DNA of 64,000 bases from Mesorhizobium sp. B4-1-3 (GCF_006439355.1 NZ_VFTG01000003.1:1-64000); one strand, 5' to 3'; shown: positions 8,997 to 18,377, numbered from the stretch's first letter. Notes: generated by a model from the letters alone, not told the origin. Program-made: numbers and translations.

Positions 8997-9656
8997 ATGA
9001 CCCAGTGGTCCGGCTATCTCGGCCTGATATTGCAGGGAGCGCTTGTCACCATCGAGCTCACGCTGATGGGGTCGGTGCTTGCGCTGATCATGGCCTTCCT
9101 GGCCGGCATGGGGCGCGTGTCGCGCTTCTTCATCCTGCGTGCGATCGCCACGGCCTATATCGAATTCTTCCGCGGCACCTCGATCTTCGTGCAGCTGTTC
9201 TGGGCCTATTTCGTGCTGCCTTTCGCCGGCCTGTCGCTGACGCCCTTGCAGGCCGGCGTGCTGGCGCTGGGCCTGAATGTCGGCGCCTATGCGGCGGAGG
9301 TGGTGCGCGGCGCCATCCTGTCGGTCGGCCGCGAGCAATACGAGGCCTGCACGGCGCTCAATCTCGCCCGCTGGCAAGGCATGCGCCATGTGATCCTGCC
9401 GCAGGCGCTGCTGGTCATGCTGCCGACCTTCGGCAACAACGCGATCGAGCTGCTCAAGGCGACCTCAGTCGTCTCGCTGATCTCGCTCGCCGACCTGACC
9501 TTCCAGGCGCAAGTGGTGCGCTCGCAGACCGGCAGCACGCTGATGCCGTTCCTGTCGGTCCTCATCATCTATTTCGCGCTGGCGCTGATCATCTCCTGGG
9601 GCGTTCGCACGCTGGAGCGCCGCATGGCGCGCGGTCTCGATGGAGTGCGCGTCTGA
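8997..9656 (+). CDS. ehuC: Ectoine/hydroxyectoine ABC transporter permease EhuC
   Basis: A 219-residue HisM-type inner-membrane permease with hydrophobic segments at the N-terminus, middle and C-terminus. The EAA loop is EQYEACTALNLARWQGMRHVILPQA. The ATG at 8997 (MTQWSGYLG) is chosen because upstream in-frame sequence runs into the hairpin repeat. FRGTSIFVQLFW matches the conserved RGTP/S(L)xxQL motif of this family. The stop overlaps the ehuD start by one base, so translation is coupled. It forms the channel with EhuD. Confidence 0.88.
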   Translation: MTQWSGYLGLILQGALVTIELTLMGSVLALIMAFLAGMGRVSRFFILRAIATAYIEFFRGTSIFVQLFWAYFVLPFAGLSLTPLQAGVLALGLNVGAYAAEVVRGAILSVGREQYEACTALNLARWQGMRHVILPQALLVMLPTFGNNAIELLKATSVVSLISLADLTFQAQVVRSQTGSTLMPFLSVLIIYFALALIISWGVRTLERRMARGLDGVRV

Positions 9657-10315
9657 TGGACTGGGATTGGAACTTCGTCTGGGAGATCATGCCGACCCTG
9701 ATCCAGGGCGTGAAGATCACCATCCTGGCGACCATCCTGGGTTCCATTCTGGCGGCGATCGTGGGGCTCGCGATCGCGCTGGCGCGGCGCTCGGAGAACC
9801 GGATCGTCGCGCGCAGCGTCGGCTGGTTCGCCGAGTTCATCCGCGGCACGCCGCTCCTGGTGCAGCTCTATTTCATCTTCTACGTGCTGCCCGATATCGG
9901 CATCCTGCTGCCGCCGCTGGTGGCGGGCGTCATCGGGCTTGGCCTGCACTACGGCACCTACACGGCCGAGGTCTATCGCGCCGGCATCGACAATGTGCCG
10001 CGCGGCCAGTGGGAAGCGGCCAAGGCCTGCAATCTCAACGGCCGCCACACCTGGACGCACATCATCCTGCCGCAGGCGATCCCGCCGATGATCCCGGCCC
10101 TGGCCAATTATTTCATCGCCATGTTCAAGGAGACGCCGCTGCTTTCGGCGATCACCGTGCTCGAGCTGATGAACCAGGCCAAGAGCGTCGCCAACACCTA
10201 CTACCGCTACATCGAGCCGATGACGCTGGTCGGCGCCTTCTTCCTCGTCATCAGCCTCTGCTCCGTCGTGCTGTTGCGCTGGCTGGAGCATCGCTATGGC
10301 AGGATAGAAAGATGA
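9656..10315 (+). CDS. ehuD: Ectoine/hydroxyectoine ABC transporter permease EhuD
   Basis: A 219-residue paralogue of EhuC. It has the FIRGTPLLVQLYFIFYVLP segment and the EAA loop GQWEAAKACNLNGRHTWTHIILPQA. It begins in the TGATG junction with ehuC and ends in an ATGA overlap with eutA, so the uptake and degradation genes are translationally linked. It acts in the inner membrane as the partner channel subunit for ectoine import. Confidence 0.88.
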   Translation: MDWDWNFVWEIMPTLIQGVKITILATILGSILAAIVGLAIALARRSENRIVARSVGWFAEFIRGTPLLVQLYFIFYVLPDIGILLPPLVAGVIGLGLHYGTYTAEVYRAGIDNVPRGQWEAAKACNLNGRHTWTHIILPQAIPPMIPALANYFIAMFKETPLLSAITVLELMNQAKSVANTYYRYIEPMTLVGAFFLVISLCSVVLLRWLEHRYGRIER

Positions 10316-11097
10316 AAGTCATGAAAGCATTGCCCGACATCCGCCTCGAAACGGCGCGACCTAAGCTGGATGCGCGTCCGCTGGAAAAGCGCATCGGTCT
10401 GATTGCGCTTGCGACCGATCACACCAGCGAGGTGGACTTCCGCCGCATGGTGGCGAGCGAGCGCATCGGCGTCTATGTCGCGCGCATCCCCTATGCCAAT
10501 CCGACGACGCCGGAGAATTTGCGCAAGATGCAGCCGTCGCTTTCGGCGGGCGCGGCGCTTATCCTGCCGGACGAGACGCTCGATGCGGTCTGCTATTCCT
10601 GCACCTCTGCCTCCGTGGTGATCGGCGACGCCGAGATCGAGCAGGCGATCCATGCAGCCAAGCCCGATGTCCCCGTGGTCACGCCGCCGATGGCCGGTGT
10701 GCGCGGCCTGAACGCATTCGGCGTGAAGCGCATCAGCATCCTGACCCCCTACACCGTCGAGACCAGCCGGCCGATGGCCACCTATTTCGCGGCGCATGGC
10801 TTCGACATCCAGAGCTTCTCCTGCCTCGGTTTCGAGGACGACCGCGAGATGGCGCGCATCACGCCGGCGTCCCTCGTCGAGCTGGCGCGCAAGGTCACGC
10901 ATCCGCAGGCCGATGCGCTGTTCGTGTCGTGCACCGCGCTGCGCGCCGCGCTCGCGGTTCCTGGCATGGAGCAAGCGATCGGGCGTCCGGTCGTCACCAG
11001 CAACCAAGCCAGTGCCTGGAACTGCCTGCGGCTTTGCGGCGACGACATGCCGCGACCCGAGTTCGGCCGGCTGTGGACGAAGCCGCTGGCGCAGTGA
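10312..11097 (+). CDS. eutA: Ectoine utilization protein EutA (Asp/Glu racemase / maleate isomerase-like)
   Basis: A 261-residue protein of the Asp/Glu racemase superfamily, maleate cis-trans isomerase branch. Two cysteines in the expected places, CYSCTSAS and FVSCTALRA, are candidate catalytic pair members. The ATG at 10312 overlaps the ehuD stop; a second ATG at 10321 is possible. EutA is thought to act with EutB and EutC on hydroxyectoine, possibly by inverting or converting the hydroxylated intermediate, but its exact reaction is not established. The name rests on family plus fixed position between ehuD and eutB. Confidence 0.85.
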   Translation: MKVMKALPDIRLETARPKLDARPLEKRIGLIALATDHTSEVDFRRMVASERIGVYVARIPYANPTTPENLRKMQPSLSAGAALILPDETLDAVCYSCTSASVVIGDAEIEQAIHAAKPDVPVVTPPMAGVRGLNAFGVKRISILTPYTVETSRPMATYFAAHGFDIQSFSCLGFEDDREMARITPASLVELARKVTHPQADALFVSCTALRAALAVPGMEQAIGRPVVTSNQASAWNCLRLCGDDMPRPEFGRLWTKPLAQ

Positions 11098-11102
11098 ACG
11101 AA

Positions 11103-12086
11103 ATGCTAGTTACGCTTCAGCATATTCGCGCCGCGCGCGAACGCATTGCCGGCAAGGTCGAGCGGACACCCTGCGTGCCGTCGCAAAGCCTGTCGGAGCG
11201 CGCGGGCCATCCTGTTCATCTGAAGCTTGAGCATCACCAGACCACCGGCGCCTTCAAGCTGCGCGGCGCCTCCAATGCCATCGCAGCGTTGAACCCGCAG
11301 GAGAAGTCGCGCGGCGTTGTCGCCGCCTCGACCGGCAATCACGGCCGTGCGCTCGCGCATGCGGCTAAGCTCGAAGGCATTCGCGCGGTGATCTGCATGT
11401 CGAAGCTGGTGCCGGAAAACAAGCTCGACGCGATCCGCCGCCTCGGCGCGGATGTCCGCATCATCGGCAACAGCCAGGACGACGCGCAGCAGGAAGTCGA
11501 CAGGCTGGTGGCGGAGGAAGGACTGGTCATGCTGCCGCCCTTCGACCATCCCGATATCGTCGCCGGGCAAGGCACGCTCGGGCTGGAGATCATGGAGCAA
11601 GTTCCGGATGCCACAGCCGTGCTGGTGCCGCTCTCCGGCGGTGGGCTGGCGGCTGGCGTCGCTGGGGCGGTCAAAAGCGTCAGCCCGCATACGAAAATCA
11701 TCGGCATCTCGATGGCGCGCGGTGCCGCGATGAAGGCAAGCCTCGACGCCGGCCGTCCGGTGCAGGTCGAGGAACTGCCGACATTGGCGGACTCGCTCGG
11801 CGGTGGCATCGGCCTCGACAACCGGCTGACCTTCGCCATGTGCCGCGGCCTGCTCGACGATGTCATCCTGCTTTCCGAAGACGAGATCGCCGCCGGCATC
11901 CGCCATGCCTATGAACAGGAGCGCGAGATCGTCGAGGGCGCCGGCGCCGTCTGCATCGGCGCGCTGCTGGCCGGCAAGGTCGAAGTGAGCGGCCCTAATG
12001 TCCTCATCCTCTCCGGCCGCAACATCGATATGGGCCTGCACCGCCGCATCGTCTGCGGCGAGGCAATCGCGGAGCGTGCAGCATGA
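11103..12086 (+). CDS. eutB: Hydroxyectoine utilization dehydratase EutB
   Basis: A 327-residue fold-type II PLP enzyme of the threonine dehydratase group. Lys52 in TTGAFKLRGA is the cofactor lysine, STGNHGRALA follows, and PLSGGGLAAG is the phosphate-binding glycine loop. It has no regulatory ACT domain, unlike biosynthetic IlvA. It is believed to dehydrate a hydroxyectoine-derived hydroxy-diaminobutyrate. ATG 11103 is taken as start; a GTG at 11094 overlapping the eutA stop (GTGA) is an alternative adding three residues. It ends in an ATGA overlap with eutC. Confidence 0.87.
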   Translation: MLVTLQHIRAARERIAGKVERTPCVPSQSLSERAGHPVHLKLEHHQTTGAFKLRGASNAIAALNPQEKSRGVVAASTGNHGRALAHAAKLEGIRAVICMSKLVPENKLDAIRRLGADVRIIGNSQDDAQQEVDRLVAEEGLVMLPPFDHPDIVAGQGTLGLEIMEQVPDATAVLVPLSGGGLAAGVAGAVKSVSPHTKIIGISMARGAAMKASLDAGRPVQVEELPTLADSLGGGIGLDNRLTFAMCRGLLDDVILLSEDEIAAGIRHAYEQEREIVEGAGAVCIGALLAGKVEVSGPNVLILSGRNIDMGLHRRIVCGEAIAERAA

Positions 12087-13075
12087 GCCGGATGACCATC
12101 CTCACCGAGGCGGAGCTACGCAAGATCGTGACGCTCGATCTGGAAGCGGTCGCCTGCGTCGAAAACGCCTTTCGCGCCTTGGCCACGCTGCCAGTGGCGA
12201 TGCCGCCAATCTTGAGGCTCGACATACCCGAGCATCGTGGCGAGGTCGACGTGAAGACCGCCTATGTGCCCGGCATCGACGGTTTCGCGATCAAGATCAG
12301 CCCCGGCTTCTTCGATAATCCGAAGCTTGGCCTGCCCAGCGTCAACGGCATGATGGTGCTGCTGTCGGCGAAGACGGGCCTGATCGAGGCGCTGCTGCTC
12401 GACAACGGCTATCTGACCGACATTCGCACGGCCGCCGCCGGCGCGGTCGCTGCCAAGCATCTGTCGCGCGAAGACTCCAAGGTAGCGGCGATCTTCGGCG
12501 CCGGCGTGCAGGCCGGGCTGCAGCTCGAAGCGCTACGCCTCGTGCGGCCGATCGAGGAAGCGCGCATCTGGGCCCGCGACGCCGCCAAGGCCGAGGCAAC
12601 TGCCGCCAGGTTGCGCGAGAGACTGGACATCGCGGTGCGTGCCGAGCCGGATGCGGCGAACGCGGCAGCGGGCGCCGACGTCATCGTCACCACCACGCCG
12701 TCGACCGAGCCGCTGATCAAGCCCGGCTTCGTTTCCGCCGGCCAGCACATCACCGCCATGGGCTCGGATGCCGAGCACAAGAACGAGATCGCGCCGGCGA
12801 TCCTGCGCATGGCGGACCTCTATGCCGCCGACAGCGCCAAGCAGACGCGGCGCCTCGGCGAGCTCCATCATGCCATCGAGGCCGCGGTTTTTGCCGCCGA
12901 CGCCGAGGTGACGGAGCTCGGCGAGATCATCGCCGGCAGCAAGCCCGGCCGGCGCTCGGCGAGCGATATCACCATCGCCGATCTCACCGGCACCGGCGTG
13001 CAGGACACCGCGATCGCCACTTTGGCCCGTGACCGCGCGCAGGCGGCGAACGCCGGAACGATTTTCGAGAGCTAG
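12083..13075 (+). CDS. eutC: Ectoine utilization protein EutC (ornithine cyclodeaminase family)
   Basis: A 330-residue mu-crystallin/ornithine cyclodeaminase-type NAD(P)-binding protein. The dinucleotide motif is AAIFGAGVQAGLQ, preceded by the family DNGYLTDIRTAAAGAVAAKHL segment. In this cluster the homologue is called EutC and probably reduces the imine made by EutB during hydroxyectoine breakdown; this is literature-level inference, not visible in the sequence. It overlaps eutB by four bases. Confidence 0.86.
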   Translation: MSRMTILTEAELRKIVTLDLEAVACVENAFRALATLPVAMPPILRLDIPEHRGEVDVKTAYVPGIDGFAIKISPGFFDNPKLGLPSVNGMMVLLSAKTGLIEALLLDNGYLTDIRTAAAGAVAAKHLSREDSKVAAIFGAGVQAGLQLEALRLVRPIEEARIWARDAAKAEATAARLRERLDIAVRAEPDAANAAAGADVIVTTTPSTEPLIKPGFVSAGQHITAMGSDAEHKNEIAPAILRMADLYAADSAKQTRRLGELHHAIEAAVFAADAEVTELGEIIAGSKPGRRSASDITIADLTGTGVQDTAIATLARDRAQAANAGTIFES

Positions 13076-13113
13076 TACCGGCCGCAAGGCCCAACAAACG
13101 AGGACCAAGAACG

Positions 13114-14292
13114 ATGCAGCCAAATTTGAAATTCTCGCGGAGCGAATTTGCCGATCGCCTCGCCAAGACGCGGAAAGCAATGGAGGCCAAAGGGGTCGAT
13201 CTGCTGATCGTCAGCGACCCCTCCAACATGGCCTGGCTGACGGGTTATGACGGCTGGTCCTTCTACGTGCATCAGGCGGTCATCGTGCCGCCCACGGGCG
13301 AGCCGGTCTGGTATGGACGCGGCCAGGACGCCAACGGCGCCAAGCGCACCGCTTATCTCGCGCATGACAACATCGTCGGCTACGCCGACCACTATGTGCA
13401 GTCGACCGTGCGGCATCCCATGGATTACCTCGCCAGCGTGCTTGCCGAGCGCGGCTGGGATAAGCTCTCCATCGGGGTCGAGATGGACAATTACTGGTTC
13501 TCCGCCGCTGCCTTCGCGGCGCTGCAGAAACATCTGCCCAATGCCCGCTTCGCCGACGCCACCGCGCTTGTGAACTGGCAGCGCGCGGTGAAGAGCCCGA
13601 CCGAGATCGAGTACATGCGCAACGCCGCCCGCATCGTCGAGGCGATGCACCAGCGCATCGTCGACAAAATAGAAGTCGGCATGCGCAAGTGCGATCTCGT
13701 CGCCGAGATCTACGATGCCGGCACGCGCGGCGTCGCCGGCATCGGCGGCGACTATCCGGCGATCGTGCCGCTGCTGCCGTCAGGCGCCGATGCTTCTGCC
13801 CCGCATCTCACCTGGGACGACAAGCCGATGAAGGTGAACGAAGGCACGTTCTTCGAGATCGCCGGCTGCTACAATCGCTACCACTGCCCGCTGTCGCGCA
13901 CCGTGTTCCTCGGCAAACCGACGCAAGCCTTCCTCGATGCCGAGAAAGCGACGCTGGAAGGCATGGAGGCGGGACTGGCCGCCGCCAAGCCCGGGAATGC
14001 CTGCGAGGACATCGCCAACGCCTTCTTCGCGGTGCTTAAGAAGTACGGCATCGTCAAGGACAACCGTACCGGCTACTCGATCGGTCTGTCCTATCCGCCG
14101 GACTGGGGCGAGCGCACCATGAGCCTGCGCCCCGGCGACCGTACCGAGCTCAAGCCCGGCATGACCTTCCACTTCATGACCGGTCTCTGGCTGGAGACCA
14201 TGGGGCTGGAGATCACCGAGTCCATCCTCATTACCGACACCGGCGTCGAATGCCTGGCCAACGTGCCGCGCAAGCTGTTCGTGAAGGACTGA
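13114..14292 (+). CDS. eutD: Ectoine hydrolase EutD/DoeA (M24 peptidase fold)
   Basis: A 392-residue creatinase/prolidase-like protein with an N-terminal domain (LIVSDPSNMAWLTGYDGWSFY) and a C-terminal pita-bread domain (SPTEIEYMRNAARIVEAMH onward). It opens the ectoine ring hydrolytically to N-acetyl-diaminobutyrate, the first committed step of catabolism in the cytoplasm. Classical M24 metal ligands are largely absent, as expected for creatinase and DoeA relatives. It is also called doeA. It is followed after three bases by eutE. Confidence 0.9.
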   Translation: MQPNLKFSRSEFADRLAKTRKAMEAKGVDLLIVSDPSNMAWLTGYDGWSFYVHQAVIVPPTGEPVWYGRGQDANGAKRTAYLAHDNIVGYADHYVQSTVRHPMDYLASVLAERGWDKLSIGVEMDNYWFSAAAFAALQKHLPNARFADATALVNWQRAVKSPTEIEYMRNAARIVEAMHQRIVDKIEVGMRKCDLVAEIYDAGTRGVAGIGGDYPAIVPLLPSGADASAPHLTWDDKPMKVNEGTFFEIAGCYNRYHCPLSRTVFLGKPTQAFLDAEKATLEGMEAGLAAAKPGNACEDIANAFFAVLKKYGIVKDNRTGYSIGLSYPPDWGERTMSLRPGDRTELKPGMTFHFMTGLWLETMGLEITESILITDTGVECLANVPRKLFVKD

Positions 14293-14295
14293 GCA

Positions 14296-15300
14296 ATGTC
14301 CGCTTTGCGTCCGTCGCCGATCACGCCGACCGTCGATTTCGAGCGCGACGGCGTCCAGCATGGGTTCCTGCGCCTGCCCTACAGCCGCGACGATTCCGCT
14401 TGGGGCTCGGTGATGATCCCGGTCTGTGTGGTGCGCAACGGCAAGGGCTCGACGGCGTTGCTGACCGGCGGCAATCACGGCGACGAATATGAGGGACCAT
14501 TGGCGCTCTACGAGCTCGCCCGCACGCTCGATCCGAAAAATGTCTCCGGCACGGTCATCATCGTGCCGGCGATGAACTACCCCGCCTTCCGGGCCGGCAC
14601 GCGTACCTCGCCGATCGACAAGGGCAACATGAACCGCTCTTTCCCCGGCCGTCCCGACGGCACGGTGACGGAGAAGATCGCCGACTATTTCCAGCGTGAA
14701 TTGCTGCCGCGCGCGGACATCGTCTTCGACTTCCATTCCGGCGGCAAGACGCTGGACTTCGTACCCTTCTGCGCCGCACATACGCTGCCGGACAAGGCGC
14801 AGGAGAAAAAGGCCTTCGCCGCCGTCGAGGCCTTCTCGGCGCCGTTCTCGATGCGCATGACCGAGATCGACGCGGTCGGCATGTATGACACGGCCGCCGA
14901 GGAGATGGGCAAGGTCTTCGTCACCACCGAGCTCGGCGGCGGCGGGACCTCGCGGGCCGAGACGGTGCGGATTGCCCGGCGCGGCATCCTCAACGTGCTG
15001 CGTCATACGGGTATCGTCGATGGTGCGGTCGAGAAGACTCGAACAAAATGGCTGGATATGCCGTCGGGGGATTGCTTCGCCTTCGCCGAGGATGACGGCA
15101 TGATCGAGACCACGGTCGATCTCGGCGACCCCGTGGACGAGGGCCAGGTGGTCGCGCGCATCCATCCGGTCGGCCGCACCGGACAGGCACCGCAGGAGAT
15201 CAGGGCCAGGATGCCGGGGCTGCTCGCCGCGCGTCACTTCCCCGGCCTGGTCAAGGCCGGCGACTGCGTCTCGGTGCTGGGCGTGGCCGTTCGGGAATAA
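14296..15300 (+). CDS. eutE: N-alpha-acetyl-L-2,4-diaminobutyrate deacetylase EutE/DoeB
   Basis: A 334-residue aspartoacylase/succinylglutamate desuccinylase-family zinc amidohydrolase. GGNHGDEYEGP supplies His61 and Glu64 as metal ligands, and DFHSGG near residue 150 supplies the third. It removes acetate from the EutD product to give diaminobutyrate, the substrate for the transaminase in the leftward arm. It is the last gene of the rightward operon and converges with actR. The alternative name is doeB. Confidence 0.9.
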   Translation: MSALRPSPITPTVDFERDGVQHGFLRLPYSRDDSAWGSVMIPVCVVRNGKGSTALLTGGNHGDEYEGPLALYELARTLDPKNVSGTVIIVPAMNYPAFRAGTRTSPIDKGNMNRSFPGRPDGTVTEKIADYFQRELLPRADIVFDFHSGGKTLDFVPFCAAHTLPDKAQEKKAFAAVEAFSAPFSMRMTEIDAVGMYDTAAEEMGKVFVTTELGGGGTSRAETVRIARRGILNVLRHTGIVDGAVEKTRTKWLDMPSGDCFAFAEDDGMIETTVDLGDPVDEGQVVARIHPVGRTGQAPQEIRARMPGLLAARHFPGLVKAGDCVSVLGVAVRE

Positions 15301-15315
15301 TCCCGGCGCGGCGCC

Positions 15316-15861
15316 CTACTGCACCACGCGCTTCTCAAGCTTGCGGGCGAGCGTGCGCCGGTGCAGGCCGAGCCGGCGCGCGGTCTCGGAGATGTTGAAG
15401 CCGGTCTCGACCAGCGTTTCGTGGATGCGCTCCCATTCGAGGTTCTTGATCGAGGTGGGGCGGCTGGTGAGCGGCACCGAAACGTCGCCCCAGGCGCGGC
15501 CGAAGGCGGCTTCGATGTCGTCGGTGTTGGCGGGCTTGGCCAGATAGTGGCAGGCGCCGAGCTTGATCGCCTCGACCGCCGTGGCGATGCTGGCAAACCC
15601 CGTCAACACGACGATCCGCATCGACGGGTTGCGGGCGCTGAGCAGCTTGACGCATTCGAGTCCGGACCCGGCTCCGAGCTTGAGATCGACGACTGCACAG
15701 GCCGGGACGGCCGTCTCCAGCGCGACCAGCAGCGCCTCCCGATCGTGGCAGACCACGACCTCGTAGTCGCGCTTCTCAAAGGAGCGCTTGAGCGTGCGCG
15801 CGAAAGTCGCGTCGTCCTCGACAATGAACAAGGATCGATCAGGTTTCACGATCGCCTCCAT
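15316..15861 (-). CDS. actR: Redox response regulator ActR/RegA
   Basis: A 181-residue response regulator. The receiver domain has Asp59 in VVDLKLGAGSG as phosphoacceptor, and the TGFAS and YLAKPA switch residues follow. A short linker leads to a Fis-type helix-turn-helix (NISETARRLGLHRRTLARKL) nearly identical to the RegA/PrrA/ActR DNA-binding helix. It has no AAA domain, as expected. The start overlaps the end of actS by 23 bp. It should be phosphorylated by ActS and regulate redox, carbon or nitrogen genes, plausibly including the upstream cyo operon. Confidence 0.92.
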   Translation of the reverse strand: MEAIVKPDRSLFIVEDDATFARTLKRSFEKRDYEVVVCHDREALLVALETAVPACAVVDLKLGAGSGLECVKLLSARNPSMRIVVLTGFASIATAVEAIKLGACHYLAKPANTDDIEAAFGRAWGDVSVPLTSRPTSIKNLEWERIHETLVETGFNISETARRLGLHRRTLARKLEKRVVQ

Positions 15862-17191
15862 CGGTCAGCGCCGCCAGCGGCAGCGAAAGGGTAACGCAAG
15901 CGCCCTTCGCCATGTTGCGCGCCGAAACGTCGCCGCCGAGCTTGCGCACGACATTGAACACCAGGAACAGGCCCAGGCCACCGCCAGGCCGCCCCTTGCT
16001 CGACATATAGGGCTGGCCGAGCGCGGCCAGAATATCCTTGTCGAAACCCGGTCCGCGATCCTCGACGGAGAGCACCAGCTTCTCGTCCAGCCGCTCGGCA
16101 GTGATGCCTACCCAATGGTGCGATGCTTCCTGCGCATTGTCGAGCACGTTGAAGATCACTTGCATCAGTGCGGTGTCGGACACGATCTGCTCGTCCGGCT
16201 CGAAACCGTTGCCATAGTCCAGCTTCAAGGGCTGGCGGCTGACGCGCCATTCCTGGACCAGATCGTCGAGGAACCGGCGGATCGTGGTGCGGATGGTGCC
16301 CTCGCCCCGCGCCTGGCCGGAGGACATGAGGATGCCGGTGACGATGCTCTTGCAGCGCTCGACCTGCGCCTGCATCTCGACCACGTCCTCGGAAAGCTCG
16401 CGGTTGCGCTTGACGCCGCGCATCTGCCGCCAATCGGACAGGATGACCGATATGGTAGAGAGCGGCGTGCCGAGCTCATGCGCGGCACCTGAGGCAAGCA
16501 GGCCCATGCGCACGATGTGGTCTTCCTCGGCTGAGCGCTGGCGCAGGTCGGCGAGATAGGCGTCACGCTCGCGCAGATTGCGGTTGATGCGCGTCATGAA
16601 GATCACGATCAGCCCGGCCGCGAGCACGAAGCAGATGAACATGCCGCGCAGATGCAGCGCCAGAAGATCGCTGCCGCCGTGATGCGGGATAGCGATCGGC
16701 TGGAAGACGAAGATGAGGAAGACGAAGCAGGCGGAGGCCGCCACCACCAGGAGCCAGGTCGACCATGGGGCCAGCAGCGCAGCGCCGAGCGTGATCTGCA
16801 GCAGATAGAGCGAAACGAACGGATTCGAGGCGCCGCCGCTCAGGTAAAGCTGCGTCGTCAGCGCCGCCATGTCGAATATCAGCGCCACGAAGAGCTGTGC
16901 GTTGGAGATGCGGCGATTGCCGCGCAGGGCTAGCAGGCTGAAGATGTTGAGCCCGACGAGGAACAGCACCACGCCCGCCATCTCGGTGAGCGGCAGCGGG
17001 ATGGCGAACCAGTATCGCGTCACCAGGATGGTCAGCACCTGCCCCGCCACCGCCAGCCAGCGCAGTTGGATGAGCAGGAGCAGGTTCTTCCTGTTCGTGA
17101 CGTCGGCGTTCGAGGCGGCGCCTCCCTGCCCGGTTGGAGGAACCGTCAGGAACCGCTTGTCGTGATGGGGCCTGGCGATCGAGATGCTCAT
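15839..17191 (-). CDS. actS: Redox sensor histidine kinase ActS/RegB
   Basis: A 450-residue membrane kinase with about six N-terminal membrane segments. The quinone-sensing heptapeptide GGASNPF (119-125) and the H-box AAHELGTPLST (His238) are present. Cys280 in VERCKSIVTGIL matches the redox-active cysteine of RegB. HATPase motifs (NVLDNAQEA, DRGPGFD, GGLGLFL) complete it. Start 17191 is chosen for the MSISIARP N-terminus; its ATG overlaps the SURF1 stop (ATGA). It monitors the quinone pool or redox state and controls ActR. Confidence 0.92.
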   Translation of the reverse strand: MSISIARPHHDKRFLTVPPTGQGGAASNADVTNRKNLLLLIQLRWLAVAGQVLTILVTRYWFAIPLPLTEMAGVVLFLVGLNIFSLLALRGNRRISNAQLFVALIFDMAALTTQLYLSGGASNPFVSLYLLQITLGAALLAPWSTWLLVVAASACFVFLIFVFQPIAIPHHGGSDLLALHLRGMFICFVLAAGLIVIFMTRINRNLRERDAYLADLRQRSAEEDHIVRMGLLASGAAHELGTPLSTISVILSDWRQMRGVKRNRELSEDVVEMQAQVERCKSIVTGILMSSGQARGEGTIRTTIRRFLDDLVQEWRVSRQPLKLDYGNGFEPDEQIVSDTALMQVIFNVLDNAQEASHHWVGITAERLDEKLVLSVEDRGPGFDKDILAALGQPYMSSKGRPGGGLGLFLVFNVVRKLGGDVSARNMAKGACVTLSLPLAALTDGGDRET

Positions 17192-18006
17192 CTCGGCGCT
17201 TCCCACTGGGGGCGGCCGGCGAAGACCTGCCTGGCAAGCGCCATCGCCAGCATCCCTGCCAGGGCAAACCAGGTCAAAGCATAGACCAGATGGCTGTTCC
17301 GAAAGGTGACGACGGTGAGACCGCCGCGCGGCCAACCAGCAGCGCCGGAGGCCTCGGCATCGATGAAATAGGGCGCGATATCGGTCAGACCGCGCGCCTT
17401 GGCGATTGCCGCGACGTCGCGCGAATACCAGCGATCGGCAGTAGGATCGTTGCTGCGCAGGAAACCGCCGCCGGGTTCGCTGATGCGCAACAGCCCGTCA
17501 ACCAATGCCGGCGAGGTGAGCGCGGCATTTTCCCGCTCGAACTCCGCCTTGCGCTCCTGCGGGATGAAGCCGCGGTTGACGAGGACCGTGAAACCGCGGT
17601 CATCACGCATCGGCGCCAGCACCCAATAGCCGCCGCCAAGCTCGGTCACCGCCTGCACCAGCGTGTTGGCGCCCTCGAAGAAATGCCCTACCAGGCGCAC
17701 ATGGCGATATTCGTAATCCGGCGCGCTCAACCCGTTCCAGTCCTGCGGGCCGGGCGCATCGACGACCGGAGCATGGATGCGCTGGTCGACGCGGGCGATC
17801 AGGTCGAGCTTCCAGGCCCGTCTTTCCAGCTGCCAGATGCCGAGCCCGAGAAACACCAGGACGCCGAGAAGCCCCGCCAACGCAAGCAAGAATCGCGACG
17901 CGGAACCCTTCGAGGCCGCATGAGAGCCGATACCTGCCCGGCTGGTCATGTCCTTTGCCTCTACGCTAGCCCTCCCCGCGCCCGACACGCCCGAAATGGG
18001 GTTCAT
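17188..18006 (-). CDS. SURF1 family cytochrome oxidase assembly protein
   Basis: A 272-residue SURF1/Shy1 protein with one membrane helix near the N-terminus (FLLALAGLLGVLVFLGLGIWQLERR in part) and another at the C-terminus (LVYALTWFALAGML). The family motifs GGYWVLAPM and VLVNRGFIP lie between. SURF1 proteins assist haem insertion and assembly of haem-copper oxidases; here the partner is probably the cyo quinol oxidase encoded just upstream. ATG 18006 overlaps the cyoD stop; an internal ATG at 17949 would shorten the cytoplasmic head. It is coupled to actS by another ATGA. Confidence 0.85.
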   Translation of the reverse strand: MNPISGVSGAGRASVEAKDMTSRAGIGSHAASKGSASRFLLALAGLLGVLVFLGLGIWQLERRAWKLDLIARVDQRIHAPVVDAPGPQDWNGLSAPDYEYRHVRLVGHFFEGANTLVQAVTELGGGYWVLAPMRDDRGFTVLVNRGFIPQERKAEFERENAALTSPALVDGLLRISEPGGGFLRSNDPTADRWYSRDVAAIAKARGLTDIAPYFIDAEASGAAGWPRGGLTVVTFRNSHLVYALTWFALAGMLAMALARQVFAGRPQWEAPR

Positions 18007-18377
18007 GGCATCTCCCGCATCTCGTGGAGCCCGGGCATCATGTTGGCGTTGAGGTGGTACATCACCCACAGCGACCCGCTCAGAACGATAACGACGAGGA
18101 TGACCGTGAAAATGAGCGCCAGCATCGACCACCCGCCTTCCGAGGCGGGGTTCATATGCAGGAAGAAGACCATATGCACCACGATCTGCACCACCGCGAA
18201 CGCCATGATAACGATAGCCGTGGCCTGCTTGTTGTCGAGGGTGCCGGTCATGACCATCCAGAACGGGATGGCGGTGAGGATCACCGACAGGACGAAGCCG
18301 ATCAGATAACCCCTCAGCGTCCCGTGCGCGGCGCCGCCATGGGTGTGGTCGTGATCGGCATGATCATGAGCGCTCAT
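18003..18377 (-). CDS. cyoD: Cytochrome o ubiquinol oxidase subunit IV CyoD
   Basis: A 124-residue small subunit with a His-rich head (HDHADHDHTHGG) and three membrane helices. NPASEGGWSMLALIFT is a segment typical of CyoD. It stabilises the oxidase complex in the inner membrane. ATG 18377 overlaps the cyoC stop by four bases; the His-rich start is typical, so the longer open frame is not used. Confidence 0.88.
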   Translation of the reverse strand: MSAHDHADHDHTHGGAAHGTLRGYLIGFVLSVILTAIPFWMVMTGTLDNKQATAIVIMAFAVVQIVVHMVFFLHMNPASEGGWSMLALIFTVILVVIVLSGSLWVMYHLNANMMPGLHEMREMP

